From the NCBI RefSeq assembly GCF_001541345.2, contig NZ_LMVL02000012.1, positions 1-59,464 on the forward strand: a DNA stretch of 59,464 bases, written 5' to 3'. The stretch is from Gillisella vitis (GTDB lineage Bacteria; Pseudomonadota; Alphaproteobacteria; Rhizobiales; Rhizobiaceae). The notes beneath the pieces are model-generated. The model was given only the letters and a program-made list of their open reading frames with translations, was not told where the DNA came from and did not search any database. The translations under genes were made by a program, and so were the position numbers. This document shows positions 33,288 through 42,402 of this stretch, in pieces (within the stretch, counting starts at the first letter, position 1; every line of letters begins with the position of its first letter).

Positions 33288-34205
33288 TCAAATGTCGAGC
33301 ATGCCGGAAGCGATGCGGACGGCGGTGCCGCCGATGCGGGCGCGGAAAACTTTGCCTTCCTTGGTGTCGATATGCAGATGGATGAAGGAGGGGCGCCCCA
33401 TTTCCACACCCTGCTCGATCAGCAGCGGATGGTGGCCGTCCGGGAGCGCGTCAAAATGCTGGATAGCCCCTGAAAGCGCCGCCACCGCCGAGCCTGTGGC
33501 CGGGTCCTCGGCTATGCCCATATCGGGGGAAAACATCCGGGCGTGAAAGTCAGCCGCGTGGTGAACGCCACCACGGCAATAGACATAGGCCGAGGTCAGT
33601 GCGCCGTCACAGAAAGGCGCGGCCCGCTCCCAGAGTTGCGGATCGAACTCGATGCTTTCGACATCCCCCAGACTGCTGACCGGAATGAGCAGGAAAGGCA
33701 CGCCAGCCGACCAGATAGACGGCAGGTGGTTTTCGAAAAGCAATTGGTTCGGCTTCAGGCCAAGCGCATCGGCGATGCCCTGGCGGTCGAGCGGAAGTTG
33801 TATCTGGGTGGAGGTTTTCGGCAGATCGAATTCGGCAAAACTCGCCTCACCCGGCCTCAGGCTTACGGCACAGCGCACCGGGCCGATCTTTTCATCGATC
33901 ACCGAAACCAGATCGAGCGGCCCTTCACGATCCTGATGAGCTTTTTCCGCCAGACCGATCGCCGTGCCAACCGTCGGGTGGCCGGCAAAGGGAAGCTCAC
34001 GACCGGGGGTGAAAATCCGGATACGCGCCACATGCGCGACATTGACGGAGGGGAAAACGAAAACCGTTTCCGAAAGATTGAATTCCCTCGCTATCGCCTG
34101 CAACGCATCGTCATCGAGATCCTCGCAATCGAACACGATTGCCAAAGGATTGCCGCACAGCTTCTTGTCGGTGAAGACGTCGTAAATGCAATAGTGTCGA
34201 GCCAA
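33288..34205 (-). CDS. PhzF-family isomerase
   Basis: The 305-residue protein matches the PhzF family. It opens YDVFTDKKLCGNPLAIV, has the catalytic Glu in EFNLSETVFVFP (about residue 46) and RIFTPGRELPFAGHPTVGTA, and ends with GIAEDPATGSAVAALSG. Members are epimerases or isomerases with a diaminopimelate-epimerase fold, and most have unknown substrates. Nothing nearby points to phenazine synthesis. The start is the frame's ATG. Confidence 0.9.
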   Translation of the reverse strand: MARHYCIYDVFTDKKLCGNPLAIVFDCEDLDDDALQAIAREFNLSETVFVFPSVNVAHVARIRIFTPGRELPFAGHPTVGTAIGLAEKAHQDREGPLDLVSVIDEKIGPVRCAVSLRPGEASFAEFDLPKTSTQIQLPLDRQGIADALGLKPNQLLFENHLPSIWSAGVPFLLIPVSSLGDVESIEFDPQLWERAAPFCDGALTSAYVYCRGGVHHAADFHARMFSPDMGIAEDPATGSAVAALSGAIQHFDALPDGHHPLLIEQGVEMGRPSFIHLHIDTKEGKVFRARIGGTAVRIASGMLDI

Positions 34206-34279
34206 ACAAGCCTCCAGTCGCCGTTACAATGCCAGCAAACTGCACGAGCAGCGCCAGCCATGCAAGACGAACCAGCCAC

Positions 34280-35035
34280 TTAGCCGGGAAAAATCCAATC
34301 CAACAGGGGATACATGTCTGGCGTGTAATCATGCGCATTGCGATCCGCCGAGCGAATAGCCACGGCGCGGGCAATTTCCTGTTCTTCATCGACAGCCATA
34401 TGGGCTGCGATTCGCTCAAAAATCGCCTCAGTCGTCAGGGCCAGGCGAAACACCCGAAACAACGTGACCCGACGGCCCCGGCGATATCCCCGCAATTGCG
34501 GATCGATCACCGCATCATCTACCGACAGTCCGGTTTCTTCCTGCACCTCGCGACGCATATTGGCATCGACATCGACCATCGCATCGATAATATCGGATGC
34601 ATCGAGCGAGCCCGCCGGACAATAGACCCGGCCTGCATTGGCGGTGTGAGCGGCCATTTCCACCGCGATCAAGGCGCCATCAGCCGAAATCAGCACCGGA
34701 AACCCGAACAGGTGATAGCCGCTCTGCGGTTCCGCCTGGCGGCGCCAAAACAAAAAGGCCGAATAAGGGATAAGATGCCCCGCGCCAGTCACCGCTCCCT
34801 GCCCGATCTGCAAGTCATCGAACAACACCATGGCGCCATCGAAAAGAGCGGGATTGGCCGCCGACTCGGCCTGCCAATTTCGGTGAATTGCATCGCGATG
34901 CGCGCTATGAAACGGATGCTCCCCAGACTTCACCCGCAATTCCAGCCGATTCACATCGAATATTTCTCCATCCGCAGGCCAGGACAGATGATCGTCAGCG
35001 GCTTGCGGCAGAATGGCTTTTGCGTGGGACAGCAT
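34280..35035 (-). CDS. Nudix hydrolase
   Basis: The 251-residue protein carries a Nudix box ending NMRREVQEETGL (about residue 165), preceded by AGSLDASDI and VDVD. That spacing is typical of longer Nudix enzymes with an N-terminal helical domain. It should hydrolyse a nucleotide-linked diphosphate; the substrate is unknown. The ATG at 35035 was chosen. The frame opens 66 bases earlier without a better ribosome site. Confidence 0.85.
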   Translation of the reverse strand: MLSHAKAILPQAADDHLSWPADGEIFDVNRLELRVKSGEHPFHSAHRDAIHRNWQAESAANPALFDGAMVLFDDLQIGQGAVTGAGHLIPYSAFLFWRRQAEPQSGYHLFGFPVLISADGALIAVEMAAHTANAGRVYCPAGSLDASDIIDAMVDVDANMRREVQEETGLSVDDAVIDPQLRGYRRGRRVTLFRVFRLALTTEAIFERIAAHMAVDEEQEIARAVAIRSADRNAHDYTPDMYPLLDWIFPG

Positions 35036-35227
35036 GGATGAAACTTTCTTTTCCAGTCTCTGGTTTTTGCAGTTCACGGCTCTCGCAGGTCTGAAATACA
35101 CCAGATCACTGTTTATTCGCTGTGATCGAGTGACTTTGTAAAGGTATCGCAGCGCAAAAAGATGACGGTCTCGTCACGTCTTTGCGTTTTGCCCATGTTT
35201 AGACCAGAAAGCACATCCCAGGACAGC

Positions 35228-35265
35228 GCAAAAAAAGCGCCGCACGCATGGAGCGCACGACGCTT
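35228..35265 (-). terminator. Intrinsic terminator of the chemoreceptor gene
   Basis: On the minus strand a GC-rich stem with two wobble pairs (35253-35264 with 35236-35247) is followed by seven T residues. It lies about 30 bases past the stop of the chemoreceptor gene. Confidence 0.8.
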
Positions 35266-35292
35266 ATTGAAGACCAATACGCGATTTTATGG

Positions 35293-36969
35293 TCAGGCGG
35301 CGCGAGAATAGGTTGACGAGGAGCCAGACGGAGCCGTCTTGAACTGAGCGACCATCTGGAACAAATCGTCGACATCCTTGGCAAGCGAGAAAGCCGCTGC
35401 CGTTGTCTCCTCGACCATGGCTGCATTCTTCTGGGTAGATTGGTCGATGACATTGACGGAACTGTTGATTTCCCGCAGCGCGGTGGTCTGTTCCTTGGAG
35501 CCTTGGACGATTGCCGTGACATTGGTATCGATGGCGCGGATCTGATTGAGAATATTGTCCAGTGCCGTGCCGGTCTGGGCGACAAGGTCTACGCCACGGC
35601 CAACCTGCTTGCCGGACGTGCTGATCAACTGCCGGATTTCCTTGGCTGACGAAGCCGAACGCTGGGCCAGTTCGCGGACTTCCTGGGCCACGACCGCAAA
35701 ACCCTTACCAGCTTCACCGGCGCGGGCGGCTTCGACACCGGCATTCAGTGCCAGAAGATTGGTCTGGAAGGCAATCTCGTCGATCACACCCAGGATGCTG
35801 GAGATCTGTCCCGAAGACTGCTCAATCTCGTTCATGGCAACCACGGCATCCCTGACGATAACACTGGATTGCTCGGTATTCAGCCGGGTCTGCTCCATCA
35901 ACCGTCCAACTTCCTCGGCCCGCTTGGCGGAGTCGGCAACCGTTGTCGTCACCTCTTCCAGTGATGCGGCTGATTCCTCCACGGACGCTGCCTGTGCTTC
36001 GGTACGGCGCGACAGATCGTTGGCGGCCTCCTTGATTTCATTGGTGCTCGACGCGATGGACCTGGCGCTCAGGGCGACACCGTCCATTGTCGTGCGCAAA
36101 TGGCTGAGAGCTTCGTTGAAATCGACACGCAGTTTTTCCATGGTCGGCACGAACGTGTTGTTCAGCGTGCCGGTGAGATCGCCGCCCGCCAAGGCCTTCA
36201 ACGCGGCACCCAGATGGGAAATAGCATCCATCCGGTTCGACACATCGGTTGCAAACTTCACCACCTTATAGACTTTGCCGCGCGCATCGAAGATCGGATT
36301 ATAGGACGCCTGTATCCAGACATCGTGGCCATCCTTGGCGATGCGCCGGAACTCATTGGCCAAGGTCCGTCCAGCCGCCAGATCGCGCCAGAAGGATGTG
36401 TAGTCAGCGGAAGATGCATAAGCCTTTTCACAAAACAGACTGTGATGGCGCCCGACAAGTTCCGTCAGACTATAGCCCATCGCTTTGCAGAAATTTTCAT
36501 TGGCGGTGATGATCTTGCCATCCGGGGTAAACTCGATGACCGCCATCGACGTCGAAATCGCCTTCAGCTTGGCATCGTCCTCCATCGCATGCAATTTAAC
36601 GCTGGTGATATCCGTGGCGTATTTGACGACCTTATACGGCTTATCACCCTTCATAACCGGATTGTATGAGGCTTCGATCCACACATCCCGACCATCCTTG
36701 GCAATACGGCGATATTGGGCGCGCTGGAATTTACCCTGCCGCAACCCTTCCCAAAAATTCCGGTAATCGCTGGTCTCAACCTCGCTGGCATCGACGAACA
36801 TGCGGTGGTGCTTGCCTTTGATTTCAGCCAGACTGTAGCCAAGCGCTCGGCAGAAATTGTCATTGGCATCCAAAATGATGCCATCAAGGCTGAATTCTAT
36901 GACGGCCTGCGACTTGCGAAGAGCCGAAATTTCCGATTTGGCATCAGCACCCAGTCCAAAAATAGTCAT
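35293..36969 (-). CDS. Soluble two-PAS chemoreceptor
   Basis: The 558-residue methyl-accepting protein has no membrane segment. Two PAS domains (about 20-130 and 140-255) each contain the VIEF-DG-I-AN-NFC pattern. A HAMP-like helix pair and a long signalling coiled coil follow, with hairpin tip EIAFQTNLLALNAGVEAARAG. Such cytosolic receptors sense an intracellular signal such as redox state, a flavin or a ligand, and act on CheA. It lacks the C-terminal CheR-binding pentapeptide found on the other receptor in this window. The ATG at 36969 has GAAGGA upstream; a TTG 15 bases earlier is open. Confidence 0.9.
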   Translation of the reverse strand: MTIFGLGADAKSEISALRKSQAVIEFSLDGIILDANDNFCRALGYSLAEIKGKHHRMFVDASEVETSDYRNFWEGLRQGKFQRAQYRRIAKDGRDVWIEASYNPVMKGDKPYKVVKYATDITSVKLHAMEDDAKLKAISTSMAVIEFTPDGKIITANENFCKAMGYSLTELVGRHHSLFCEKAYASSADYTSFWRDLAAGRTLANEFRRIAKDGHDVWIQASYNPIFDARGKVYKVVKFATDVSNRMDAISHLGAALKALAGGDLTGTLNNTFVPTMEKLRVDFNEALSHLRTTMDGVALSARSIASSTNEIKEAANDLSRRTEAQAASVEESAASLEEVTTTVADSAKRAEEVGRLMEQTRLNTEQSSVIVRDAVVAMNEIEQSSGQISSILGVIDEIAFQTNLLALNAGVEAARAGEAGKGFAVVAQEVRELAQRSASSAKEIRQLISTSGKQVGRGVDLVAQTGTALDNILNQIRAIDTNVTAIVQGSKEQTTALREINSSVNVIDQSTQKNAAMVEETTAAAFSLAKDVDDLFQMVAQFKTAPSGSSSTYSRAA

Positions 36970-37379
36970 GCCTGAATCCTTCAACCTTTAGCCTGCAAGC
37001 GCGTCCTATTGCGCATCTGATGACATCAGTGTCACACAGAAAAATATACAATCAATTTCTAAATTAGAAATTATCGCTCAAAGATGTATATTATGCAAAC
37101 CAAGTAAATATCGGGTTATCCTGACGACTTAAATTCCCCTAAATTCTAATGGTAAAATCACTAAGTATTTAAAAAAAAACAGAAATAGTCAACGCACAGA
37201 AGAAAATCCGCCAGTCCTGCACAGGGCATGCAGCCCCTCTGGCATCGACAAAATTGTCGTCTCCGCGCTGGGGAAGGCACTCTGTCGATTATCCAAACAT
37301 AGACAGAAAGTCGATTTGCAATCTCATCGGCCATTCCGTATATTATTTGCAACTACAATAAAAATTAAGGCGACGAGCT
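36970..37379. promoter_or_regulatory. Divergent promoter region, chemoreceptor and CarH-like gene
   Basis: This 410-base AT-rich intergenic stretch contains an inverted repeat AATTTCT-N5-AGAAATT at 37054-37072, a likely operator. MerR-type regulators usually bind in such divergent regions, so the CarH-like protein may control its own gene and the chemoreceptor. Confidence 0.45.
37054..37072. promoter_or_regulatory. Inverted repeat, candidate operator
   Basis: Perfect 7-base arms AATTTCT and AGAAATT with a 5-base spacer lie between the divergent chemoreceptor and MerR-type genes. No binding protein can be assigned. Confidence 0.45.
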
Positions 37380-38252
37380 ATGAAGGAGACGTATTCGCTT
37401 CGTGAAGTCGTGAACGAGACCGGCCTGACGAAGCTGGTCCTGCATGCTTGGGAGCGCCGCTATGCAGCAATCGTACCCAAACGCACCGACACTGGCCGCC
37501 GCATCTACCGGCATGAGGATCTTGTCCGCTTGCAACTGCTGAAGGCCTGCGTCGACAACGGACAACGGATCGGCTCCATTATCCATTTATCGAACGAAGA
37601 GCTGAAACGATCCGTGATGAACCAGGAGCGTTTGGACGACCTGGAGCCTATTTTTAGAGCCGTGGAAAACCTTGACGGAGAAACATTGGACCAGCTGTTG
37701 AGCACCCGCTTCATCGCGCTGGGGCCTATCGATTTTTCAAAGCACGTCGTCCTGCCATTCATGGCGGACATCGGCCGGCGCTGGGCGGAGGGCCACCTGT
37801 CCATCGCGTCAGAACATCTCGCCTCGTCTTCGGTCAGGGTGCTGTTGAACGGCGCGTTCAAACTCATGGCATCGCCGCGCAGTTCTCAAAGAATAGTCTT
37901 CACCACGCTTGAAGGCGAGTTGCATGATATCGGCGGGCTAGTGGCGGCGCTGATCGCCCGCAGCCATGGCATCCACACCACCTATCTCGGCGCGCAGCTT
38001 CCGGCCAAGGATTTCGTCGCAATGACAAGGCAAACCGGCTCGACCGTGGTGTGCATCAGCGGTGCCTTCAAACGCATCCGCAATTTTGAGCTAGAGATCA
38101 AGGAGATCCGAAAGGCCTTACCGTTGGATATCCCGCTCTGGCTGGGCGGAGCGGCCTTCATGAACCTACCTCCCCTTGAGGGCGTGTGCTATTTTCAACA
38201 GATGGAACAGTTTGAAGAGGCCGTCATCGCCCTGCAAGGCGAAAACCTCTGA
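37380..38252 (+). CDS. CarH-like MerR regulator with B12-binding domain
   Basis: The 290-residue protein has an N-terminal MerR helix-turn-helix (YSLREVVNETGLTKLVLHAW), a four-helix cap (about 85-175) and a Rossmann B12-binding domain with ELHDIGG, fitting the E/D-x-H-x-x-G cobalamin-ligand motif. The cap holds RRWAEGHLSIASEH, i.e. W-x9-EH, the signature that in CarH packs against adenosylcobalamin and makes it light-sensitive. The protein is therefore a candidate B12-dependent photoreceptor repressor. No carotenoid genes are near; the divergent gene is a soluble chemoreceptor. The start is the frame's ATG. Confidence 0.85.
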   Translation: MKETYSLREVVNETGLTKLVLHAWERRYAAIVPKRTDTGRRIYRHEDLVRLQLLKACVDNGQRIGSIIHLSNEELKRSVMNQERLDDLEPIFRAVENLDGETLDQLLSTRFIALGPIDFSKHVVLPFMADIGRRWAEGHLSIASEHLASSSVRVLLNGAFKLMASPRSSQRIVFTTLEGELHDIGGLVAALIARSHGIHTTYLGAQLPAKDFVAMTRQTGSTVVCISGAFKRIRNFELEIKEIRKALPLDIPLWLGGAAFMNLPPLEGVCYFQQMEQFEEAVIALQGENL

Positions 38253-38254
38253 CA

Positions 38255-38295
38255 CGATAAAGCGCCGCATGTCGGCTGACATCGGCGCTTTATCG
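38255..38295. terminator. Bidirectional terminator
   Basis: CGATAAAGCGCCG and CGGCGCTTTATCG pair perfectly and extend by five more pairs past a one-base bulge. The hairpin starts three bases after the CarH-like stop and can serve the convergent ilvC gene as well. Confidence 0.8.
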
Positions 38296-38302
38296 TTTCG
38301 GT

Positions 38303-38384
38303 GCGGGCCTTATAACCAGCTGGTTCTTGGCGATCCCCCCGCGATGCCGAAGGCACGCAGACAAGAAAGCTTGGATCGCCAAGA
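38303..38384. repeat. Partial copies of the ilvC 3' end
   Basis: 38303-38336 repeats the last bases of ilvC (38405-38439) with three substitutions and one gap; CTGGTTCTTGGCGATCC is identical in both. A 12-base inverted copy (GGATCGCCAAGA, 38373-38384) lies between them. This suggests local duplication and can fold as a hairpin after ilvC. Confidence 0.7.
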
Positions 38385-38398
38385 GCATTCGAGGTTAG

Positions 38399-39418
38399 TT
38401 AGTTGCGAGCCTTGTCAACCAACTGGTTCTTGGCGATCCAAGGCATCATGCCGCGCAGCTTTGCGCCGACTTCTTCGATCTGGTGCTTGTCGTTCATGCG
38501 GCGAATGCCCTTGAAGCGAGCGGCACCGGCGCGGTATTCCTGCATCCAGTCCGAGGTGAACTTGCCGGTCTGAATGTCGTGCAGAACGCGCTTCATTTCA
38601 GCCTTGGTTTCAGCGGTGATGATGCGCGGACCGGTGACGTATTCGCCCCATTCAGCAGTGTTGGAGATCGAGTAGTTCATGTTGGCGATACCGCCTTCAT
38701 AGATCAGGTCTACGATCAGCTTTACTTCGTGCAGGCACTCGAAATAGGCCATTTCAGGCGCATAGCCGCCTTCAACCAGCGTTTCAAAGCCAGCGCGGAT
38801 CAACTCAACCAGACCGCCGCACAGAACGACCTGCTCGCCGAACAGGTCGGTTTCGCATTCTTCCTGGAAGGTGGTTTCGATAATGCCCGAACGGCCACCG
38901 CCAACGCCACAAGCGTAGGACAGAGCCACTTCAAGGGCGTTGCCCGATGCATTCTGGTGAATAGCAACGAGGCAAGGTACGCCGCCGCCCTTCTGGTATT
39001 CGCCGCGAACCGTGTGGCCAGGGCCCTTCGGTGCGATCATCACAACGTCAACGGTGTTCTTTGGCTCGATCAGGCCGAAGTGAACGTTCAGGCCGTGGGC
39101 GAAAGCGATTGCTGCGCCATCACGGATGTTGCCGGCGATATCAGCCTTGTAGATGTCAGCCTGCAATTCGTCAGGTGTTGCCATCATCATCAGGTCTGCC
39201 CAGGCAGCCGCTTCGGCAACGGTCATGACCTTGAAGCCATCGGCTTCAGCCTTGGCAATGGTGGCAGACCCTGCCTTGAGAGCGATCACGACGTTCTGTG
39301 CGCCCGAATCCTTGAGGTTCAGCGCGTGCGCGCGGCCCTGGGAGCCGTAGCCAATGATGGCGACTTTCTTCGCCTTGATGAGGTTCAAATCGGCATCACG
39401 ATCATAATAGACGCGCAT
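38399..39418 (-). CDS. ilvC: Ketol-acid reductoisomerase
   Basis: The 339-residue enzyme is a class I (short) reductoisomerase. Its NADPH-binding loop GYGSQGRAHALNLKDSG is near residue 24, and the C-terminal knotted domain has metal ligands in GLIETTFQEECETDLFGEQ-type sequence (here GIIETTFQEECETDLFGEQV). It performs the second common step of valine, leucine and isoleucine synthesis after IlvI/IlvN, which are encoded about 16 kb away. The TetR gene upstream is on the same strand, 57 bases from its start. Confidence 0.96.
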   Translation of the reverse strand: MRVYYDRDADLNLIKAKKVAIIGYGSQGRAHALNLKDSGAQNVVIALKAGSATIAKAEADGFKVMTVAEAAAWADLMMMATPDELQADIYKADIAGNIRDGAAIAFAHGLNVHFGLIEPKNTVDVVMIAPKGPGHTVRGEYQKGGGVPCLVAIHQNASGNALEVALSYACGVGGGRSGIIETTFQEECETDLFGEQVVLCGGLVELIRAGFETLVEGGYAPEMAYFECLHEVKLIVDLIYEGGIANMNYSISNTAEWGEYVTGPRIITAETKAEMKRVLHDIQTGKFTSDWMQEYRAGAARFKGIRRMNDKHQIEEVGAKLRGMMPWIAKNQLVDKARN

Positions 39419-39475
39419 TGTGTTATCCTTCCCTATGCTGTGTCTGATGTTGAGTGTTTTATCTCTCGCCAGGAT

Positions 39476-40099
39476 TTACGCTGACGATGTCTTGTCCGTG
39501 CCGTGCAACACAAGAAAGGCGGACACCGCCTTGTGTGCGCGGGCGTCGAATTTTCGTGGCTCGGGTTTTTCACCCAGAAGCAGGCGAACATGAAGATCGG
39601 AAACGATCAGGCCGTAAAGCGTGCGATAGGCATCCTCGCCGTCTTCAAACCGCAACAGCCCATCGCGTCGTCCGGCATCCAGCAGCGCCCTCGCCCGGCG
39701 GTCGATCTGGCGGCGGCCACGCTCCAGCAGCATTTGCCCCAGTTTCGAGCCGTCGCGACTGGTCTGGCCAATGGCAAGACGGTTCAGCGCCAGCGAGATT
39801 TCACCAGACAAGACATCCAGCAAATCGCGGGCAAAAACCTGCAAATGATCGGCCAGCATCTGCGGCGTCAGGCGCTCGCCGGCCCGCTCGAAGGTGCGCA
39901 CTTTGCTCGCCTGGTAGGAAATCATCGCTGACAGCAAACCGTCGCGATCCCCAAACCATTTATAGAGGCTTTCCTTGGAGCAATTGGCCGCGCGCGCCAA
40001 ACCGGCCGTGGTCAATGCCTTGTCACCGCCTTCGACCAACAGGCGCAGGGCCTCCGCCAGAACCGCGCTCTGGCGTGCAGAGAATTCTGCTGTTGGCAT
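39476..40099 (-). CDS. TetR-family regulator
   Basis: The 207-residue protein has an N-terminal TetR helix-turn-helix (ALTTAGLARAANCSKESLYKWFGDRDGLL, about residues 29-57) and a helical C-terminal ligand or dimer domain. It lies upstream of ilvC on the same strand. The ATG at 40099 is preferred. The frame's first start (40129) would place the N terminus next to the operator. A perfect palindrome 36 bases upstream is the likely autoregulatory operator. Confidence 0.88.
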   Translation of the reverse strand: MPTAEFSARQSAVLAEALRLLVEGGDKALTTAGLARAANCSKESLYKWFGDRDGLLSAMISYQASKVRTFERAGERLTPQMLADHLQVFARDLLDVLSGEISLALNRLAIGQTSRDGSKLGQMLLERGRRQIDRRARALLDAGRRDGLLRFEDGEDAYRTLYGLIVSDLHVRLLLGEKPEPRKFDARAHKAVSAFLVLHGTDKTSSA

Positions 40100-40411
40100 G
40101 GCATTGCTCGACACGTGAAAGCCCTTCAATCTAAGTACCGTACGGTACGGTTCTTGTTAACGCGCTTCGCAATGCTCGTCAAGCGCAGAGTGATTGATAA
40201 GGCTGAAGAATGCCGCGATGACATGAAAAAGGGGGAATTTCAGGCGAAAGCGCCAAGCGATTTTGGCAGCCGGAAGACTTTGAAAACGGAGAGAAGGAGC
40301 ATTTCCGCGTTTCACTGAAAAGCGGAAATGCTTAATGATCTCAAGGCAAGACGCTGAGAGAAAAATCGAGAAACTGCCGCCTTCAAAATGCGGAATGTCT
40401 TTAAACGGCGG
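40100..40411. other. TetR promoter and spacer
   Basis: About 310 bases separate the TetR start from the msrA stop. It holds the palindromic operator at 40135-40148 and a short imperfect dyad around 40300-40330 (GCATTTCCGC, GCGGAAATGC). No gene is seen. Confidence 0.45.
40135..40148. promoter_or_regulatory. Palindromic TetR operator
   Basis: GTACCGTACGGTAC is a perfect 14-base palindrome just upstream of the TetR gene. The ACCGTACGGT core is typical of operators of TetR regulators in proteobacteria. Confidence 0.7.
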
Positions 40412-40921
40412 TTATGCCACGGCCTGACGTTTCGGCAGTTTCCAATTTGGCCGCGGAAAATGGCAGGTATAGCCGTTTGGAATGCGCTCAAGATAATCCT
40501 GATGCTCCGGTTCGGCCTGCCAGAAATCGCCCACAGGCGCAAGTTCGGTCACCACCTTGCCAGGCCAGATGCCGGAAGCATCCACGTCGGCAATGGTGTC
40601 CGCGGCAATCTTTTTCTGCTCTTCACTCGTGTAGAAGATCGCGGAACGATAGCTGACGCCGACATCATTTCCCTGTCGATTGGGCGTGCTTGGATCATGG
40701 ATCTGGAAGAAGAACTCCAGGAGATCGCGAAAGCTCACCTTTGATGGATCGAAGATAATTTCAATCGCCTCGGCATGCGTTCCATGATTGCGATAGGTCG
40801 CGTTCGCGACATCGCCGCCGGAATATCCCACTCGGGTAGAGATTACCCCGGGACGCTTGCGGATCAGGTCCTGCATGCCCCAGAAGCAACCGCCTGCCAA
40901 CACTGCGCGCTCACTCGTCAT
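40412..40921 (-). CDS. msrA: Peptide methionine sulfoxide reductase A
   Basis: The 169-residue enzyme has the catalytic GCFWG motif at residues 11-15 (nucleophile Cys12), then GYSGG and HAEAIEIIFDP. It ends with the MsrA tail HQDYLERIPNGYTCHFPRP. It reduces methionine-S-sulfoxide in oxidised proteins. The C-terminal resolving Cys is in YTCHF. It appears to be a single gene unit. Confidence 0.95.
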   Translation of the reverse strand: MTSERAVLAGGCFWGMQDLIRKRPGVISTRVGYSGGDVANATYRNHGTHAEAIEIIFDPSKVSFRDLLEFFFQIHDPSTPNRQGNDVGVSYRSAIFYTSEEQKKIAADTIADVDASGIWPGKVVTELAPVGDFWQAEPEHQDYLERIPNGYTCHFPRPNWKLPKRQAVA

Positions 40922-41062
40922 GGACGTATCTCCTATGGTTGGAATGCAATCTATGTAGGAACTATAACACCCTGTTTCCAGCGGCCAATCGGCATAGTAA
41001 CGGCCTTGATGCCCATGGCGGCAGAATAATCCACCCGCCCCTGCCCGACAAAAAGTGGAAAG

Positions 41063-41425
41063 TCATCTCCTCATGTAGCTTTTTGTACCGTTATCGGTAA
41101 GGCAGAACCGCCCACCCCGGGGACCAACGCAAAAGCTGCCGGAACGGCATGAGCAAGATTCTTCCGAAGATGGGGCCGAAGATGGGGCCAAAAATGGAGC
41201 CATGGGCGGTGTCAGGTTGAACGCAGGACCATCCGTCCGACCTTCCGTTCCCTCCATAAATCTCGAGCATGACTTCTTGCTGGCGCTGATTGAGCCATCA
41301 TTACAGACAAAAAGATCGCCGCGACACATTGCGATGCCCGCCTTACGACCACTACAGGGGAGATTTTCAGCGTGTAAAAAGGTTGGCATCACACAAACTA
41401 CTGCCGAAAAAACCGCCAATCTCAT
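41063..41425 (-). CDS. Exported Cys-rich protein (YdcA-like)
   Basis: The 120-residue protein has a signal peptide (MRLAVFSAVVCVMPTFLHAE) followed by NLPCSGRKAGIAMCRGDLFV and CNDGSISASKKSC, a pattern of paired cysteines seen in small exported YdcA-type proteins. The C-terminal half repeats a Cys-rich segment (ESCSCRSGSFCVGPRGGRFC) after a Pro/Ser-rich linker. It is likely periplasmic and disulphide-bonded. The start at 41425 puts the signal at the N terminus; the open frame is 144 bases longer. Confidence 0.7.
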   Translation of the reverse strand: MRLAVFSAVVCVMPTFLHAENLPCSGRKAGIAMCRGDLFVCNDGSISASKKSCSRFMEGTEGRTDGPAFNLTPPMAPFLAPSSAPSSEESCSCRSGSFCVGPRGGRFCLTDNGTKSYMRR

Positions 41426-41660
41426 GAAAAGGCCAGTCCGGTCTATGGGTCGAGAACACCTTCGTCGGGGCGCAGGTCCAGAATATCCATAAACGGCGTT
41501 CAGGTCGCGCCGCCACCGACGGTCCCATTCCCGGCCTAAATCAGCTCTATATCCCATGAAAATGGCCACCCTGATCCCAAGGTGGCCATAATATCGTATT
41601 TAAGTGGAATTTCACATAACATACGTCATGGAAATCTTGCCTCGCGAATGCCTGGGACGA

Positions 41661-41957
41661 TTAATCCTTATGCGCAGGCATGTCCTTCAGCTGATCCTTC
41701 GTCCATGTGGTGACGGCATGGACGTCGCCATCTTCATCCCGCATGAATTGGAGATCCGACAAGGGAACGCCGACCGGCTTTGCGCCGATACCCAGGAAGC
41801 CGCCGACATCGATGATCGCAGTGCCGCTGGCACCCAGACCATGGACGTGATCCAGCTTGCCGACCTTGTGATCGTCAGCACCATAAATGGTTGCACCTTC
41901 GAGCACGGCAGGGGTGAGTTCAGCAGTGGTGAGACGAACGTGATTGGTATGATCCAT
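41661..41957 (-). CDS. PRC-barrel domain protein
   Basis: The 98-residue protein is one PRC-barrel domain (GATIYGADDHKVGKLDHVHG, then KPVGVPLSDLQFMRDEDGD). Such domains occur as stand-alone stress-induced proteins in rhizobia and in RimM and photosynthetic reaction-centre H subunits. GGAGG before the start supports the ATG at 41957. The role is unknown, probably a soluble stress-related protein. Confidence 0.85.
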   Translation of the reverse strand: MDHTNHVRLTTAELTPAVLEGATIYGADDHKVGKLDHVHGLGASGTAIIDVGGFLGIGAKPVGVPLSDLQFMRDEDGDVHAVTTWTKDQLKDMPAHKD

Positions 41958-42402
41958 TGGGTTATCCTCCTTGTTTGTACTGTAGAGGTAACCAACGGGG
42001 CAGAGGTTTGTTCCCTGCTTAACAAACCAAAGCGTGTACAGAGAGTCAGGATCGAATCTCCGGCACTTCTTCGCACCCTATCTGGCAGAGCCATCGCATA
42101 ACGCGACCATTGCACAATTTTGCATCACATCCGTGTCTTCCAAACGCTGTTCCGCATCAAAAGGAAGTGAGACTGCCGAGAGCAGACTGCCCAAGGCGAA
42201 AATCCGTGGAGATAGCACAATTAATAGGCTGATTTTGCTAGATTTTTGCAACCATAACTCGACAAGAGGCACCAACGCATGCCTGCAATGCCTTTTCGGT
42301 CAGGCGCGCGCCGTTGCAAAGCGCAGCAAAAGCGCCCAGATTCCAGGCATCGAACCGAAGAGTTCGACTTAATTTTATCCACTTGTAAAGTTGGAGAGAT
42401 CC
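41958..42402. other. Spacer without a clear gene
   Basis: This stretch lies between the divergent PRC-barrel and secreted-protein genes. A weak hairpin GGTTTGTTCCCTGCTTAACAAACC lies near 42010. The frames here are short and unconvincing; promoters for both neighbours must lie within it. Confidence 0.4.
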
